Under the pieces are notes generated by a model that saw nothing but the letters and a program-made list of their open reading frames with translations, had not been told where the DNA came from and made no database searches. The translations under genes and the position numbers were made by a program. From Opitutus sp. GAS368 (GTDB lineage Bacteria; Verrucomicrobiota; Verrucomicrobiia; Opitutales; Opitutaceae): a stretch of DNA of 47,759 nucleotides. Below, one piece after another: positions 27,890 through 37,967 of this stretch; within the stretch, counting starts at the first letter, position 1, and every line of letters starts with the position of its first letter. The stretch spans positions 1-47,759 of the forward strand of contig CAMDRP010000012.1 of assembly GCA_945906965.1 (NCBI GenBank). The letters run 5' to 3'.

Positions 27890-28286
27890 TTCGCGCCTGT
27901 CCCTGCGAGCGCTGGTGAACCAGGATCACGATCATCACCGACTCAATCGCTAGCCCTCAAAATGGCTCGGCTCGTATGCTTCCCCAAAAACAGAAACATT
28001 TATCTCAGTGGACGGCGCTAAAACCCAGTCCTTTAGGGGCCGGTAGGAGCTCAACCCGAACAATCCTTAGCCACAGTGCCGCGGAGCACCAATAATCCCA
28101 TATCGCCCGCCCCTAGTAGCCGCCACCAAATCAGCAGCATGCGACTGAAAATATCTTAGTGAGTAGACGCATCCCTTGAAACGAACGAATCTCGCCAACG
28201 GCGCAACGGCCGCTTTGTTCAAATCCAGCATAATTAGCCTCGCCTCAACCGAGCCGAGCCCGAAACCCTTCCGTACTAAAACGCCC

Positions 28287-29684
28287 ATGAATCGCACGCT
28301 CGTCAAAGACGCCCTCGCCAGCACCCAAGCCCTCGACACCATCTTTCTCCAAGGCTGGGTCCGCACCCGCCGCGACGCCAAAGCCTTTTCCTTTGTCGAG
28401 CTCAACGACGGCTCCTGCCTCAAGGGCATCCAAGTCATCGTCGACGCCACCCTGCCCGACTACGCCGCCGTGACCCGCGCCAGCACCGGCGCATCGATCG
28501 CCGTCCGCGGCAAACTCGTCCCCTCGCAAGGTCAGGGCCAAAAATGGGAAGTCGTCGCCGAGAAATTCGAAGTCCTCGGTGAAGCGGATGCCACCTACCC
28601 ACTCCAGAAAAAAGGCCACACCCTCGAATTTCTCCGCGAAATCGCCCACCTCCGCCCCCGCTCCAATCTTTTCGGTGCCGTCTTCCGCGTACGCAGCCGA
28701 CTCGCTTACGCCGTCCACCAATTTTTCCAGGAAAAATCCTTCTGCTACGTCCACACGCCCATCATCACCGCCAGCGATGCCGAAGGTGCGGGCGACATGT
28801 TCCGCGTCACCACGCTCGATCTGGCTCAACCGCCCAAGACCGAGGATGGCGCCATCGACTCCACCCAAGATTTCTTCGCGAAGAAAACGTTTCTCACCGT
28901 CTCCGGCCAACTTGAAGCTGAGATCTTCGCCACGGCACTTTCTAATGTTTATACTTTCGGGCCCACGTTCCGCGCCGAAAACTCCCACACCTCCCGCCAC
29001 GCCTCGGAGTTCTGGATGATCGAGCCTGAGATGGCATTTTGCGATCTTCAGGGCGACATGGCCCTCGCCGAAGAATTCGTCAAATACCTCATCCGCGACG
29101 CTAAACAACACTGCGCCGCCGACCTCGAGTTCTTCTCCAAGTTCGTCGATAAAGACCTAATCGCCCGCCTCGACTTCGTCCTCGAGCGCCCGTTCCAACG
29201 CTGCAGCTACACCGAAGCCATCGCGATCCTCACCGCGTCCGGCCGCACGTGGGAACATCCCGTCGTCTGGGGCGACAATCTCCAATCTGAGCACGAACGT
29301 TTCCTCAGCGAGGAACACTTCAAGTGCCCCGTCACGGTCTACAATTACCCGCGCGCGATCAAAGCGTTCTACATGCGCAAAAACGACGGTGACGCGCCCG
29401 ATCGTCAGACGGTCGCCGCGATGGATCTTCTTGTCCCCGGCATCGGCGAAATCATCGGCGGCAGCCAACGTGAGGAACGCCTCGATGTCCTTCGCGAAGG
29501 CATGGCGCTCCACCACCTCGACGAGAAATCTTATTGGTGGTACCTCGACCTCCGCCGCTACGGCACGGTACCCCACGCCGGTTTCGGCCTCGGCTTCGAG
29601 CGCATGCTCATGTTCGTCACCGGCGTCGCCAACATCCGCGACGTCATCCCCTTCGCCCGCACCCCCGGCACGGCTGAATTTTAA
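28287..29684 (+). CDS. asnS: Asparaginyl-tRNA synthetase
   Basis: 465-residue class IIb aminoacyl-tRNA synthetase that charges tRNA(Asn); the length matches the family. I chose the ATG at 28287 because [10 protein letters not shown] starts where other AsnRS proteins do. An upstream in-frame TTG would add 37 unrelated residues. The N-terminal OB-fold anticodon-binding domain includes [20 protein letters not shown] (about 17-36). The catalytic domain shows [13 protein letters not shown], motif 2 in [20 protein letters not shown], and motif 3 in [20 protein letters not shown]. The [11 protein letters not shown] stretch and the ARTPG end are typical of AsnRS rather than AspRS. Cytoplasmic housekeeping gene. 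Confidence 0.96.
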   Translation: MNRTLVKDALASTQALDTIFLQGWVRTRRDAKAFSFVELNDGSCLKGIQVIVDATLPDYAAVTRASTGASIAVRGKLVPSQGQGQKWEVVAEKFEVLGEADATYPLQKKGHTLEFLREIAHLRPRSNLFGAVFRVRSRLAYAVHQFFQEKSFCYVHTPIITASDAEGAGDMFRVTTLDLAQPPKTEDGAIDSTQDFFAKKTFLTVSGQLEAEIFATALSNVYTFGPTFRAENSHTSRHASEFWMIEPEMAFCDLQGDMALAEEFVKYLIRDAKQHCAADLEFFSKFVDKDLIARLDFVLERPFQRCSYTEAIAILTASGRTWEHPVVWGDNLQSEHERFLSEEHFKCPVTVYNYPRAIKAFYMRKNDGDAPDRQTVAAMDLLVPGIGEIIGGSQREERLDVLREGMALHHLDEKSYWWYLDLRRYGTVPHAGFGLGFERMLMFVTGVANIRDVIPFARTPGTAEF

Positions 29685-29753
29685 TATTCTCGGGCCGTCC
29701 CGCCCATTTCAGGGATTGCCCGCCACATAATACCCCGCAACCTCCTAAATCTT

Positions 29754-30485
29754 ATGGGACGTCAATGGCTCCACGCGAAACGCGCCATCGTTAATGAGCG
29801 TAAAAGCAAAGTTTCCGGCAAGCTGACCAAAGAAATCAGCGTCGCCGCCAAACTCGGCGGACCCGATCTTGCGGGCAACGCCCGACTGTTCGCTGCCGTC
29901 GAAAAAGCTAAAAAAGCCAGCGTCACCCGCGACGTCATCGAGCGGGCCATCAAAAAAGGTGCCGGCATCGGCGACGATAAAATGGTCCTCGAACACGTCG
30001 TCTTCGAGGGCTACGCGCCCCACAAAGTCCCCGTCATCGTCGAAGTTTACACGGACAACCACCAACGCACCGCGCCCGAAATGCGCGTGATGTTTAAAAA
30101 GGGCATCCTGGGCGGGGCCGGTAGTAATAAATTTCTTTTCGATCACGTCGGACTCGTCGAAGCCCACCATCCCGTTGCGACGACCGACCTTGAAGCCGCC
30201 GCCATCGAGGCCGGCGCTAATGATTTCGAAGCCGTCTCCTCCGAGACCAACGACGACATCCCGGAAGGCCACGCCGGCGCCCGCTTCATCACGGGCATCA
30301 AAGACGTGCACGCCGTCTCCACGTGGCTCGGTAAAAACGGTTGGACCGTCGTCACCGCGGAACTTGGTTACCTCGCCAAAAATTACCCGCAACTCGACGA
30401 GGCCGCTCGCATCGAAGTCGGCGAATTTCTCCACGAACTTGACGACCACGACGACGTTCAACGCGTCTGGGCCGCCGTTAAATAA
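29754..30485 (+). CDS. YebC/PmpR-family protein (translation or transcription regulator)
   Basis: 243 residues, the normal length for the YebC/PmpR/TACO1 family. Typical features are the N-terminal helical part (KLTKEISVAAKLGGPDLAGN, LFAAVEKAKKASVTRDVIER, AIKKGAG), VFEGYAPHKVPVIVEVYTDN in the middle, and MFKKGILGGAGSNKFLFDHVG. The first residues (MGRQWLHAKR) differ from the commonest MAGHSKWANI start and are nearer the YeeN-type start. Members are described as DNA-binding regulators and, more recently, as ribosome-associated factors that relieve stalling. Which applies here cannot be read from sequence. It follows asnS by 69 bases with no terminator between. Confidence 0.92.
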   Translation: MGRQWLHAKRAIVNERKSKVSGKLTKEISVAAKLGGPDLAGNARLFAAVEKAKKASVTRDVIERAIKKGAGIGDDKMVLEHVVFEGYAPHKVPVIVEVYTDNHQRTAPEMRVMFKKGILGGAGSNKFLFDHVGLVEAHHPVATTDLEAAAIEAGANDFEAVSSETNDDIPEGHAGARFITGIKDVHAVSTWLGKNGWTVVTAELGYLAKNYPQLDEAARIEVGEFLHELDDHDDVQRVWAAVK

Positions 30486-30513
30486 CGCTCACCTCCGCTC
30501 TGGCGCGGCCCGT

Positions 30514-33372
30514 TTATTTCTGGGCGCGCCAGCGCTTCAGCGCCTGCCCCGTGAGTGAACGCGCGCAGCTTTCGATGTCTGCGCGCGCGCCCGCGTAAAC
30601 GAGTTCTCCGCCCTCGCGACCGCCACCCGGCCCGAGATCAATGAGCCAGTCGGCGAGATGGATCACGTCGAGATTGTGTTCGATCACGATGATGGTGTTG
30701 CCCGCATCGCGGAGCTTGAAAAGTAGATCCATCAATTTTTGAATATCGACCCAGTGCAGCCCCGTCGTCGGCTCATCCAGAATGTAGAGCGTCGAGCCTT
30801 GTTGGCGTTTACTCAGTTCCAGTGAGAGTTTGATGCGTTGCGCCTCGCCCCCTGAGAGCGTCGTGGACGATTGCCCCAGCGTGAGATAACCGAGCCCCAC
30901 GGCGTCGAGCGTCGCGAGCTTGTCGATCACGCGCGGGACATTGCGAAACAAGGTGATCGCCTCCCGCACCGTCATCGCGAGCACATCGGCGATGGACTTA
31001 CCGTGAAACAAAATCTCCAGCGTCTCGCGGTTAAACCGTTTACCGCCGCAACTCGGGCACGGCGCGTAGGCGTCGGCCATGAATTGCATATCGAGTTTGA
31101 TCGCGCCATCGCCCTGACAACGTTCACAGCGACCGCCGCGCACGTTGAAGGAAAACCGACTGGCCTTGTAACCACGCACTTTAGCGAGCGGTACCATCGC
31201 GAAAAGATCGCGCAGCAACCCGAGCAGATCGATGTAAGTCGCCGGGTTTGAACGTGGACTCCGGCCGATGGGCTCTTGGTCGACCTGAACGAGCTTTTCA
31301 AAAAAATCCAGATTCTCGATATGGCGGTGTTTACCAGGCAAAGCGCGCGCGCCGTTGAGTTTTTTCGCGGCAGCGACGGCGAGGACGTCATTCACGAGCG
31401 TACTTTTGCCCGAGCCGGAAACGCCCGTGACGCAGGTGAGCAAGCCCACGGGGAATTGCGCATCGACGCCTTTTAAATTGTGCTCGCGCGCCTCGCGCAC
31501 GGTCAGCCACGCACCGTCAGGCTTTTTGTTTTTCGCCTCTTTCATGACCGCTTGTTTGCGCGCCAGAAACGGACCCGTGCGCGACACACTCGGCGGCTGT
31601 GCGGCGCACAAAGCCGGCGGACCTAGAAACAAGATGCGCCCGCCCTCGACGCCGGCTTCGGGGCCGAGTTCCAAAATCTCGTCAGCCGCGCGCATCGTAT
31701 CTTCGTCGTGTTCGACGACGATCACGGTGTTGCCGCGATCGCGCAACGCCACGAGCGTCTCGATCAATTTCTGATTATCGTGCGCGTGCAGGCCGATGCT
31801 CGGTTCATCGAGCACGTAGATCACGCCGATTAGCCCCATGCCGAGCTGAGTCGCGAGACGGACGCGCTGCGATTCGCCGCCGGAAAGCGTCGCGTAATCA
31901 CGCTCGAGCGTGAGGTAACCGAGTCCTGTTTCCAAAAGAAAATGCAAGCGCTGCTCGATGCCCACGACGACATCTCCGAGCGCCGGATTTTCCCGATACG
32001 CCGCCAACAACTCGCGCGCGAAGGCGTGCGCCTCGCCGATGTCGAGTCGCATGAATTCAGGAAACGTGCGGCCGGCCACTCGCACCGCACCGCTGCGGGC
32101 GTTGAGTCGCGCGCCGTGACATTCCGGACATTCGCCGCTCACCATAAACGTCGTGAGCCGCGCGCGGAATCCCTCGCTGTCGGTGTGACGAAAACTTTCC
32201 TCGAGATCGGCGATCACGCCGGCAAACGGCATCGCCTTGGCCTCGCGCATGCGCCGGAGCTTGAAGGCGAACTCACGCGGGCCGGCGCCGTGGAGGATCG
32301 CATCGCGCGTTTTCGTCGGCAGGTCTTTCCACGGTGTGTCAGCGTCGAAGGGCAATTGCTCGGCAAGCTGTTTGAGCAGCGCGTTGTGTTTAATGATGAG
32401 ATTTTTTCCGCCGATACGCCAGGGTTTGAGCGCGCCGCCGCGCACCGATTTTTCTGGATCAGCGACGATCAGCTCCGGCACGAAGCGCAATTTCCGTCCG
32501 AGTCCGCCGCAGGTGCCGCACGCGCCGTCACTGTGGTTGAAGGAAAAATGGCGCGGGGTGAGTTTCTCGAAAATATCGCCGCATAGTTCACACGCGAGCG
32601 ATTGACTGAGGGCCACTTCACGCCACGGGGCATCGGAGGTTTTTTGCGCGAGCACGATCGCACGGTCCTTGCCCTCACGAAACGCCAGCTCGAGGGAATC
32701 GGCGAGGCGGCTGCGTTGATCGGCGCCGGCCACGAGGCGGTCGATCACCAACTCGACGTTCATCTCTTTCGTGCCGAGGCCCGTCGGAATGAGTTTCGGA
32801 TCGTCGAGGTTTTTAATTTCGCCGTCGAGGCGGACGCGTTGAAAACCCCGCTGGCGCACGCGCGGCAATTCATCGCGGAGAACGGCGGGCTTGGCGCGCA
32901 TGAATGGCGCAAGCAAGACGACGCGCTCGCCCGGGCATTCCGCGAGGACGCGTTGGACGTTATCGTCGAGCGAACGCTGGACGACGCGACCGCCGTCTTT
33001 GGGACAGGTCTGGGCACCGGCGAGCGCCCAAAGCAATTGGGCGTAGTCGGCGATTTCGGTGACCGTGGCGATGGTGCTACGAGGGGAACCGCCGCCGGTT
33101 CGCTGCTCGATGGCTAGGACGGGGGAAAGGCCGTGGATGAAATCGACGTCGGGTCGCTTGAGCTGGTCGAGCACTTGGCGCGCCTGCGTGGACAGGCTTT
33201 CCATGTATTTCCGGTAGCCCTCCGCGTAAATCGTATCGAAAGCCAGCGAGGATTTACCCGATCCGCTCGGCCCGGTAATGACCACGAGTTTCCCGCGCGG
33301 CAGCCGAAGATCGAGGTTCTTCAGGTTGTGCTCGCGGGCGCCTTTGACGTGAATATGAGTGGCGGCCTGCAT
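30514..33372 (-). CDS. uvrA: Excinuclease ABC subunit A
   Basis: 952-residue damage-recognition ATPase of nucleotide excision repair. The first ABC domain has Walker [10 protein letters not shown] at 34-42 ([20 protein letters not shown]). The zinc module [20 protein letters not shown] with CGTCGGLG follows, then the first signature [16 protein letters not shown] with [13 protein letters not shown]. The second half has [15 protein letters not shown], the zinc finger [19 protein letters not shown] with [24 protein letters not shown] and [12 protein letters not shown]. Length and order are normal. It is convergent with the YebC-family gene; a hairpin without a T-run spans the 28-base gap (30500-30532). 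No LexA-type box was recognised upstream. Confidence 0.97.
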   Translation of the reverse strand: MQAATHIHVKGAREHNLKNLDLRLPRGKLVVITGPSGSGKSSLAFDTIYAEGYRKYMESLSTQARQVLDQLKRPDVDFIHGLSPVLAIEQRTGGGSPRSTIATVTEIADYAQLLWALAGAQTCPKDGGRVVQRSLDDNVQRVLAECPGERVVLLAPFMRAKPAVLRDELPRVRQRGFQRVRLDGEIKNLDDPKLIPTGLGTKEMNVELVIDRLVAGADQRSRLADSLELAFREGKDRAIVLAQKTSDAPWREVALSQSLACELCGDIFEKLTPRHFSFNHSDGACGTCGGLGRKLRFVPELIVADPEKSVRGGALKPWRIGGKNLIIKHNALLKQLAEQLPFDADTPWKDLPTKTRDAILHGAGPREFAFKLRRMREAKAMPFAGVIADLEESFRHTDSEGFRARLTTFMVSGECPECHGARLNARSGAVRVAGRTFPEFMRLDIGEAHAFARELLAAYRENPALGDVVVGIEQRLHFLLETGLGYLTLERDYATLSGGESQRVRLATQLGMGLIGVIYVLDEPSIGLHAHDNQKLIETLVALRDRGNTVIVVEHDEDTMRAADEILELGPEAGVEGGRILFLGPPALCAAQPPSVSRTGPFLARKQAVMKEAKNKKPDGAWLTVREAREHNLKGVDAQFPVGLLTCVTGVSGSGKSTLVNDVLAVAAAKKLNGARALPGKHRHIENLDFFEKLVQVDQEPIGRSPRSNPATYIDLLGLLRDLFAMVPLAKVRGYKASRFSFNVRGGRCERCQGDGAIKLDMQFMADAYAPCPSCGGKRFNRETLEILFHGKSIADVLAMTVREAITLFRNVPRVIDKLATLDAVGLGYLTLGQSSTTLSGGEAQRIKLSLELSKRQQGSTLYILDEPTTGLHWVDIQKLMDLLFKLRDAGNTIIVIEHNLDVIHLADWLIDLGPGGGREGGELVYAGARADIESCARSLTGQALKRWRAQK

Positions 33373-33540
33373 GAAGTGAAACGCAGCTTAAGCATTCGCG
33401 GCACGGGTCAACGCACTAAGCAATTGTGCGACCGATCCGCTTCAAATTCGGCCTTGATGCCGCAATAATAGGTTCATTTTATGTCAAAAGCATTACCCCT
33501 ACTGCAGCAGCATCCGCAAACCAAATAGCGGCCGTCTTCT

Positions 33541-33568
33541 TTGATCTGATAAACCTAGCGGCTATATA
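33541..33568 (+). promoter_or_regulatory. Possible promoter of the DUF1302 cassette
   Basis: TTGATC (33541-33546) and TATATA (33563-33568) are 16 bases apart, close to sigma-70 spacing. If used, transcription would start almost at the ATG at 33576, giving a leaderless or nearly leaderless message. The -35 match is weak. The remaining gap sequence (33373-33540) shows nothing else I recognise. Confidence 0.25.
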
Positions 33569-33575
33569 ACCTTTT

Positions 33576-35546
33576 ATGAACCACGTCTCACTGAACCGTA
33601 TCAACTCCGCTCGCCAACTCGGCGTGACGGCCGTCACCGCCCTCGCGCTTATTGCCTCCGCCACGACGGGGCACGCCTTCCAATTCGCTTATGGCGAACT
33701 CAAAGGTAGCTTCGACTCCACTGTCTCGGTCGGCGCCATGTACCGCCTGCAGGACCCCAGCGCCGTCTACTACGCCACGTCGAACACTTACAATGGCATC
33801 CCCGGCCTGCAAACCTCCGTCAATACCGACGACGGCAACCTCAATTACAAGAAAGGCTGGGTCTCCGAGCTCCTCAAAGGTTCGCATGACCTCGAGCTGC
33901 GCTATCGCAATTTTGCCGGCTTCGCCCGCGGCTATTATTTCCGCGACCTCAAGGCCGAGGACACCGCCCGAACTGACCTCGGTTACCAAGCCAAAGACCG
34001 CGTCGTCAGCGGCGCCGAGCTGCTCGACGCCTACGTCCTCGCCAAATTTGAAGCCGCCAATAACATCCCCGTCGACCTGCGCTTCGGTCGCCAAGTGCTC
34101 AGTCTGGGCGAAAGCACCTTCATTCCGAACGGTATTAACGTCGTTAACCCCGTCGAACTCTCTAAACTCCGCGTCCCGGGCGCCGAGCTGAAAGAAGCTT
34201 TCCTGCCCGTTAACATGCTCAAGGCCTCCATCGGCCTGACGAAAAATCTCACCGTCGAGCCGTTTTGGCTGCTCGAATTCCGCCGCAACGAACTCGAACC
34301 CGCCGGCACGTATTTCTCGACCAACGATTTCGCCAGCCGCGGTGGCCAAAATGTTTTCCTAGGCTTCGGCTCGCTCTCGGACACCAGCACCCTCGGCGGT
34401 ATCCCGCGCGACTACGATCGCGAAGGCAATAACTTCACTCAGTACGGCGTAGCAGCTCACTATCAAGCTCGCGCGCTCAACGACACCGACATCGGTTTCT
34501 ACTACGCCAAATACCATAACCGCTCGCCCCTAATCAGCGCCCGTACGCCGACCAGCGCCATCAACACCAACCTTACCGGTCCCCTGACTGCCGTCTTCAT
34601 CCGCGCCGGACTTCCCGCGGCCACCGCCGCCGCCCAAGCCGCCGGCATTTACCAACTCATCGTCCTCTCCCAGACCAATCCCGCCGCCCTCAACGCCACC
34701 CAAATTGCCACCCTGCAAGCTCCCACCACGCAGGCCGCTATCAACGGAGCGAGATCCATCGCTCTGCTCACCGCTGCCGCCACGGGTCGCTATTTCACCG
34801 AGTATCCCGAAGGCGTCGACATGTACGGCCTCAGCTTCAACACCTCCCTCGGCAAAACCGGCATCTCTTGGCAGGGCGAAGTCTCCTACAAGCAAGATCA
34901 ACCACTCCAAGTTGATGACGTCGAAATCCTCTTCGCCGCGCTCTCGACTCTCAATCCGGCCTTCGGCGCCAACAACCAAGTCGGCAATTACCTCGGGCAA
35001 TACGGCCGCGAAATTTCTGGTTTCCGTCGCCACTCCGTGACCACCGCCCAGACCACCCTCACCAAAGTCTTCGGCCCCGTCCTCGGCTCCCAGCAATTCA
35101 CCCTCCTTGGCGAAGTCGGCGGCGTCTGGGCCAACCTGCCCGCTAAAGACGTGCTGCGCTATGACGGTCCCGCCACCTTCACGAGCGCCAATTACGCCAG
35201 CATGCTCAACACCGGTAACGGCGCCTATCCCGCCACTCCCAGCGAAGCGTTCGCCGATAAATTCTCTTGGGGCTACCAAATCGCCGGCCGCCTCGATTAC
35301 ACCAACGTCTTTGCTAACGTGAACGTCTCCCCCTCCTTCGCCTTAACCCACGACGTCAAAGGCAACACGCCCCTGCCCCTCGGCAACTACCTGTCCCAAC
35401 GCAAGAGCACCAACATTGCCGTCGAGTTCACCTACCAAAACGCTTGGGCCTTCGAAATCCGCTACGTGAACTTCTTCGACGCCGGTCGCTACAACCTGCT
35501 CTCCGACCGCGACTACGTCTCCACCACCATCAAATACTCCTTCTAA
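33576..35546 (+). CDS. DUF1302-family outer-membrane protein
   Basis: 656 residues with a signal peptide (AVTALALIASATTGHAF). DUF1302 proteins are predicted outer-membrane beta-barrels. The family start FQFAYGELKGSFDSTVSVGA is clear, followed by GYYFRDLKAEDTARTDLGYQ, LRFGRQVLSLGESTFIPNGI and VNPVELSKLRVPGAELKEAF, all characteristic. Alternating strands run to a C-terminal Phe (DYVSTTIKYSF). An Ala-rich insertion at about 345-395 (AGLPAATAAAQAAGIYQ and beyond) has little strand character and may be a surface or plug loop. It is the first gene of a four-gene plus-strand cassette, 39 bases before the DUF1329 gene. Confidence 0.9.
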   Translation: MNHVSLNRINSARQLGVTAVTALALIASATTGHAFQFAYGELKGSFDSTVSVGAMYRLQDPSAVYYATSNTYNGIPGLQTSVNTDDGNLNYKKGWVSELLKGSHDLELRYRNFAGFARGYYFRDLKAEDTARTDLGYQAKDRVVSGAELLDAYVLAKFEAANNIPVDLRFGRQVLSLGESTFIPNGINVVNPVELSKLRVPGAELKEAFLPVNMLKASIGLTKNLTVEPFWLLEFRRNELEPAGTYFSTNDFASRGGQNVFLGFGSLSDTSTLGGIPRDYDREGNNFTQYGVAAHYQARALNDTDIGFYYAKYHNRSPLISARTPTSAINTNLTGPLTAVFIRAGLPAATAAAQAAGIYQLIVLSQTNPAALNATQIATLQAPTTQAAINGARSIALLTAAATGRYFTEYPEGVDMYGLSFNTSLGKTGISWQGEVSYKQDQPLQVDDVEILFAALSTLNPAFGANNQVGNYLGQYGREISGFRRHSVTTAQTTLTKVFGPVLGSQQFTLLGEVGGVWANLPAKDVLRYDGPATFTSANYASMLNTGNGAYPATPSEAFADKFSWGYQIAGRLDYTNVFANVNVSPSFALTHDVKGNTPLPLGNYLSQRKSTNIAVEFTYQNAWAFEIRYVNFFDAGRYNLLSDRDYVSTTIKYSF

Positions 35547-35585
35547 ACAAGATAACCCGCAGCCACGACGAACCCCGTCACTCCG

Positions 35586-36935
35586 ATGAAAAAAAACCTC
35601 TTACTCTCATCCCTGTTCACCCTCATCGCCTTAAACCTCCACGCTGCGGTTAAGCCCGCCGAAGCCGCCCGTCTCGGCGCCGACCTCACCCCCCTCGGCG
35701 CCGAAACCGCCGGCAACGCCGAAGGCACCATCCCGGCCTGGAACGGCGGTATTCTTACCCCGCCCGCGGGCTATAAAGTAGGCGATCACCATCAAGACCC
35801 GTTCGCCGCCGATAAACCCCTTTACACAATCACGCCGTCCAACGTCGGCCAATACGAATCCAAACTCACTGCCGGCTCAGTCTCGCTGCTCAAAGCCTAC
35901 GCTGACTACAAACTTATCGTCTACCCCACCCGCCGCAGCGCCAACGCGCCGCAGCGCATCTACGACGCCACCAAAGCCAACGCGATCACCGGCACCCTCG
36001 CCAATAACGGCAACTCGTTCGAAAACGCTCTCACCGGCATCCCCTTTCCTCTGCCCACCAGCGGTCTCGAAGTGATGTGGAATCACCTCGCCCGCTACCG
36101 CGGAGTGTCTGCTTCCCGCCACATTGCCCAGGCCGCCCCCACGCGCAGCGGCAGCTATAACCTCGTCCAGTTTGAAGACGAATTTCTCTTCAACTACGCC
36201 CGCCCCGATGTTACCGCCGCCCAGCTCGAAAACATCCTCGTCTACTACAAACAAGCCGTCACCGCCCCCGCCCGCCAAGCCGGCACCATCCTCTTAGCCC
36301 ACGAGACCATCGACCAAGTAAAAGAAAAACGCAGCGCTTGGGTCTACAACACCGGGCAACGCCGCGTCCGCCGCGCCCCCGATGTCGCCTACGACAATCC
36401 CGGCACCGCCGCCGACGGCATGCGCACCAGCGACCAATTCGATATGTATAACGGCGCGCCCGACCGCTACGACTGGAAGCTCGTCGGCAAACGCGAGATG
36501 ATCGTTCCCTACAACTCCTACAAACTGCACAGCGACTCAGTTAAATACGCTGACATCCTTAAGCCCCTTCACCTCAACCAAAACCTCGCCCGCTACGAAC
36601 TCCACCGCGTCTGGATCGTCGAAGCCACCCTGAAGCCCGGCGCCTCGCACATCTACAAACGCCGCACCTTCTACGTCGACGAGGACTCCTGGCAAATCCT
36701 AGCCGTCGACCAATATGACTCCCGTGACCAGATGTGGCGCGTCTCCGAAGCGCACTGCGTTAATTACTACGACGCCCAAGTTTTCTGGAGCACCCTCGAA
36801 GCGCACACCGATCTGATCGCCGGTCGCTACCTCGTTGTCGGTCTCGACAATGAAAACGCCATGTACGACTTCAGCATCAAGCGCACCCCCGCTGATTACA
36901 CCGCCGACGCCCTCCGTCGCGACGGTATCCGCTAA
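35586..36935 (+). CDS. DUF1329-family secreted protein
   Basis: 449 residues with a signal peptide (LLLSSLFTLIALNLHAA). The mature N-terminus (EAARLGADLTPLGAETAGNA, then GTIPAWNGGI) and later blocks (VQFEDEFLFNYARPDVTAAQ, YNTGQRRVRRAPDVAYDNPG, GMRTSDQFDMYNGAPDRYDW, GKREMIVPYNSYKLHS) are hallmark DUF1329 sequence. DUF1329 proteins are related in shape to LolA/LolB-like lipid carriers and typically travel with DUF1302 proteins and RND transporters. A role as periplasmic shuttle for a hydrophobic substrate is inferred from that. It sits between its outer-membrane partner and the terminator-like hairpin at 37021. Confidence 0.92.
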   Translation: MKKNLLLSSLFTLIALNLHAAVKPAEAARLGADLTPLGAETAGNAEGTIPAWNGGILTPPAGYKVGDHHQDPFAADKPLYTITPSNVGQYESKLTAGSVSLLKAYADYKLIVYPTRRSANAPQRIYDATKANAITGTLANNGNSFENALTGIPFPLPTSGLEVMWNHLARYRGVSASRHIAQAAPTRSGSYNLVQFEDEFLFNYARPDVTAAQLENILVYYKQAVTAPARQAGTILLAHETIDQVKEKRSAWVYNTGQRRVRRAPDVAYDNPGTAADGMRTSDQFDMYNGAPDRYDWKLVGKREMIVPYNSYKLHSDSVKYADILKPLHLNQNLARYELHRVWIVEATLKPGASHIYKRRTFYVDEDSWQILAVDQYDSRDQMWRVSEAHCVNYYDAQVFWSTLEAHTDLIAGRYLVVGLDNENAMYDFSIKRTPADYTADALRRDGIR

Positions 36936-37020
36936 GGTCGGGCCATCCCTCCGGTCGGCCCATTCGTGCCACCTGCTTTTGACCCGCGCCTTATGCCACC
37001 TCGTTCAATCGCCAGGTGGA

Positions 37021-37046
37021 GCCCGATGTTCCCATCGGGCTTTTTT
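37021..37046 (+). terminator. Terminator-shaped hairpin on the start codon of the propeller gene
   Basis: GCCCGATG (37021-37028) pairs perfectly with CATCGGGC (37033-37040) around a four-base loop, followed by six T (37041-37046): a textbook intrinsic terminator. The ATG inside the left arm (37026-37028) is the most likely start codon of the next gene, and all alternative starts would put the whole hairpin inside the coding region. It could end the DUF1302-DUF1329 transcript, or act as an attenuator or translation block for the two downstream genes. Confidence 0.75.
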
Positions 37047-37967
37047 CGCGCTGTCTTTTTAGCCGCGCTGGTCGTGAGCACCCGAGCCGCCGACGTCACC
37101 CCGCGGATGCTGCTCCTCGCCGGCGCCCAACCCACCGCGACTAACCTTATCGCCGTCGGCGAACGCGCCACCATCCTGCGCTCCGCCGATTCCGCCCGCA
37201 CCTGGCAATCCGCGTCACTGCCCGCTGGCCTCACGGCCACGCTGACCGGCCTCAGCTTCGGCCCCGACGGCACCCACGCTTGGGCGGTCGGCCACGACGC
37301 AATCATACTCGCCACCACCGACGCCGGCCGCACTTGGCAAAAATCCTGGCAAAGCGAAAACCTCACCGAATCCTTTCTCGAGGTCCTCGTCGTCGATGCC
37401 CGCCACATCATCGCGATCGGCGCCTATGGGCTCTACGTCGAAAGCACCGATGGTGGCACCACCTGGCAGCGCCGTAAAATCCTGAGCGATGACCTCCACC
37501 TCAACCGCCTCACCCGCGGTCCCACCGGCACTCTCTACCTCGCCGGCGAGCGCGGCACCTTGCTCCGCTCCAAGGATGCCGGTGCCACCTGGCAACCGAT
37601 CGAAGCCCCCTACGACGGTTCTTTCTACGGCATCCTCCCGCTCGCTCAAAACACCCTAGTCGCCCACGGTCTGCGCGGCCGCCTCTACCGCACGGATGAC
37701 GACGGCCGCACCTGGAATCTCATTTCCGTACCCGACCGCGTCCTGCTCGCCACCGCGCTCAAACTTAAAAACGACACCGTCCTTTTCGCCGGCCAGGCCC
37801 GCGCCTTTTTCGCCAGCCACGACCAAGCCCGTACCGTGGCCGCCCAACCCGTTCCCTTCTCCAGCGCCGTCGCTGCCCTGCTCGAGCTCGCCGACGGCCG
37901 CCTCCTCGCCCTTGGCGAAGCCGGCGCCACCGTCTTCACGCTCCCCGCCCCGTCCGCCCAACCATGA
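37026..37967 (+). CDS. Secreted YCF48/BNR-type beta-propeller protein
   Basis: 313 residues if started at the ATG at 37026, which gives a compact signal peptide (FFRAVFLAALVVSTRAAD). In-frame GTG 36966 and ATG 36993 are weaker choices. The protein has five Asp-box-like repeats spaced 40-45 residues apart: SADSARTWQS, TTDAGRTWQK, STDGGTTWQR, SKDAGATWQP and TDDDGRTWNL. This is the pattern of YCF48/HCF136-like and BNR propellers. In photosynthetic organisms the family helps assemble photosystem II. In heterotrophs it is found beside RND transporters, where it probably acts as a periplasmic assembly or coupling factor (inference). Its stop codon overlaps the RND start (ATGA), so the two are translationally coupled. 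Confidence 0.85.
   Translation: MFPSGFFRAVFLAALVVSTRAADVTPRMLLLAGAQPTATNLIAVGERATILRSADSARTWQSASLPAGLTATLTGLSFGPDGTHAWAVGHDAIILATTDAGRTWQKSWQSENLTESFLEVLVVDARHIIAIGAYGLYVESTDGGTTWQRRKILSDDLHLNRLTRGPTGTLYLAGERGTLLRSKDAGATWQPIEAPYDGSFYGILPLAQNTLVAHGLRGRLYRTDDDGRTWNLISVPDRVLLATALKLKNDTVLFAGQARAFFASHDQARTVAAQPVPFSSAVAALLELADGRLLALGEAGATVFTLPAPSAQP

Noticed and set aside
28245-29111. 288-codon antisense frame opposite asnS
   Set aside because: It lies within the conserved catalytic region of asnS and only mirrors its codon bias.
30500-30532. Hairpin between the YebC-family gene and uvrA
   Set aside because: The stem is good, but neither strand has a T-run and the right arm is inside uvrA, so I did not call a terminator.
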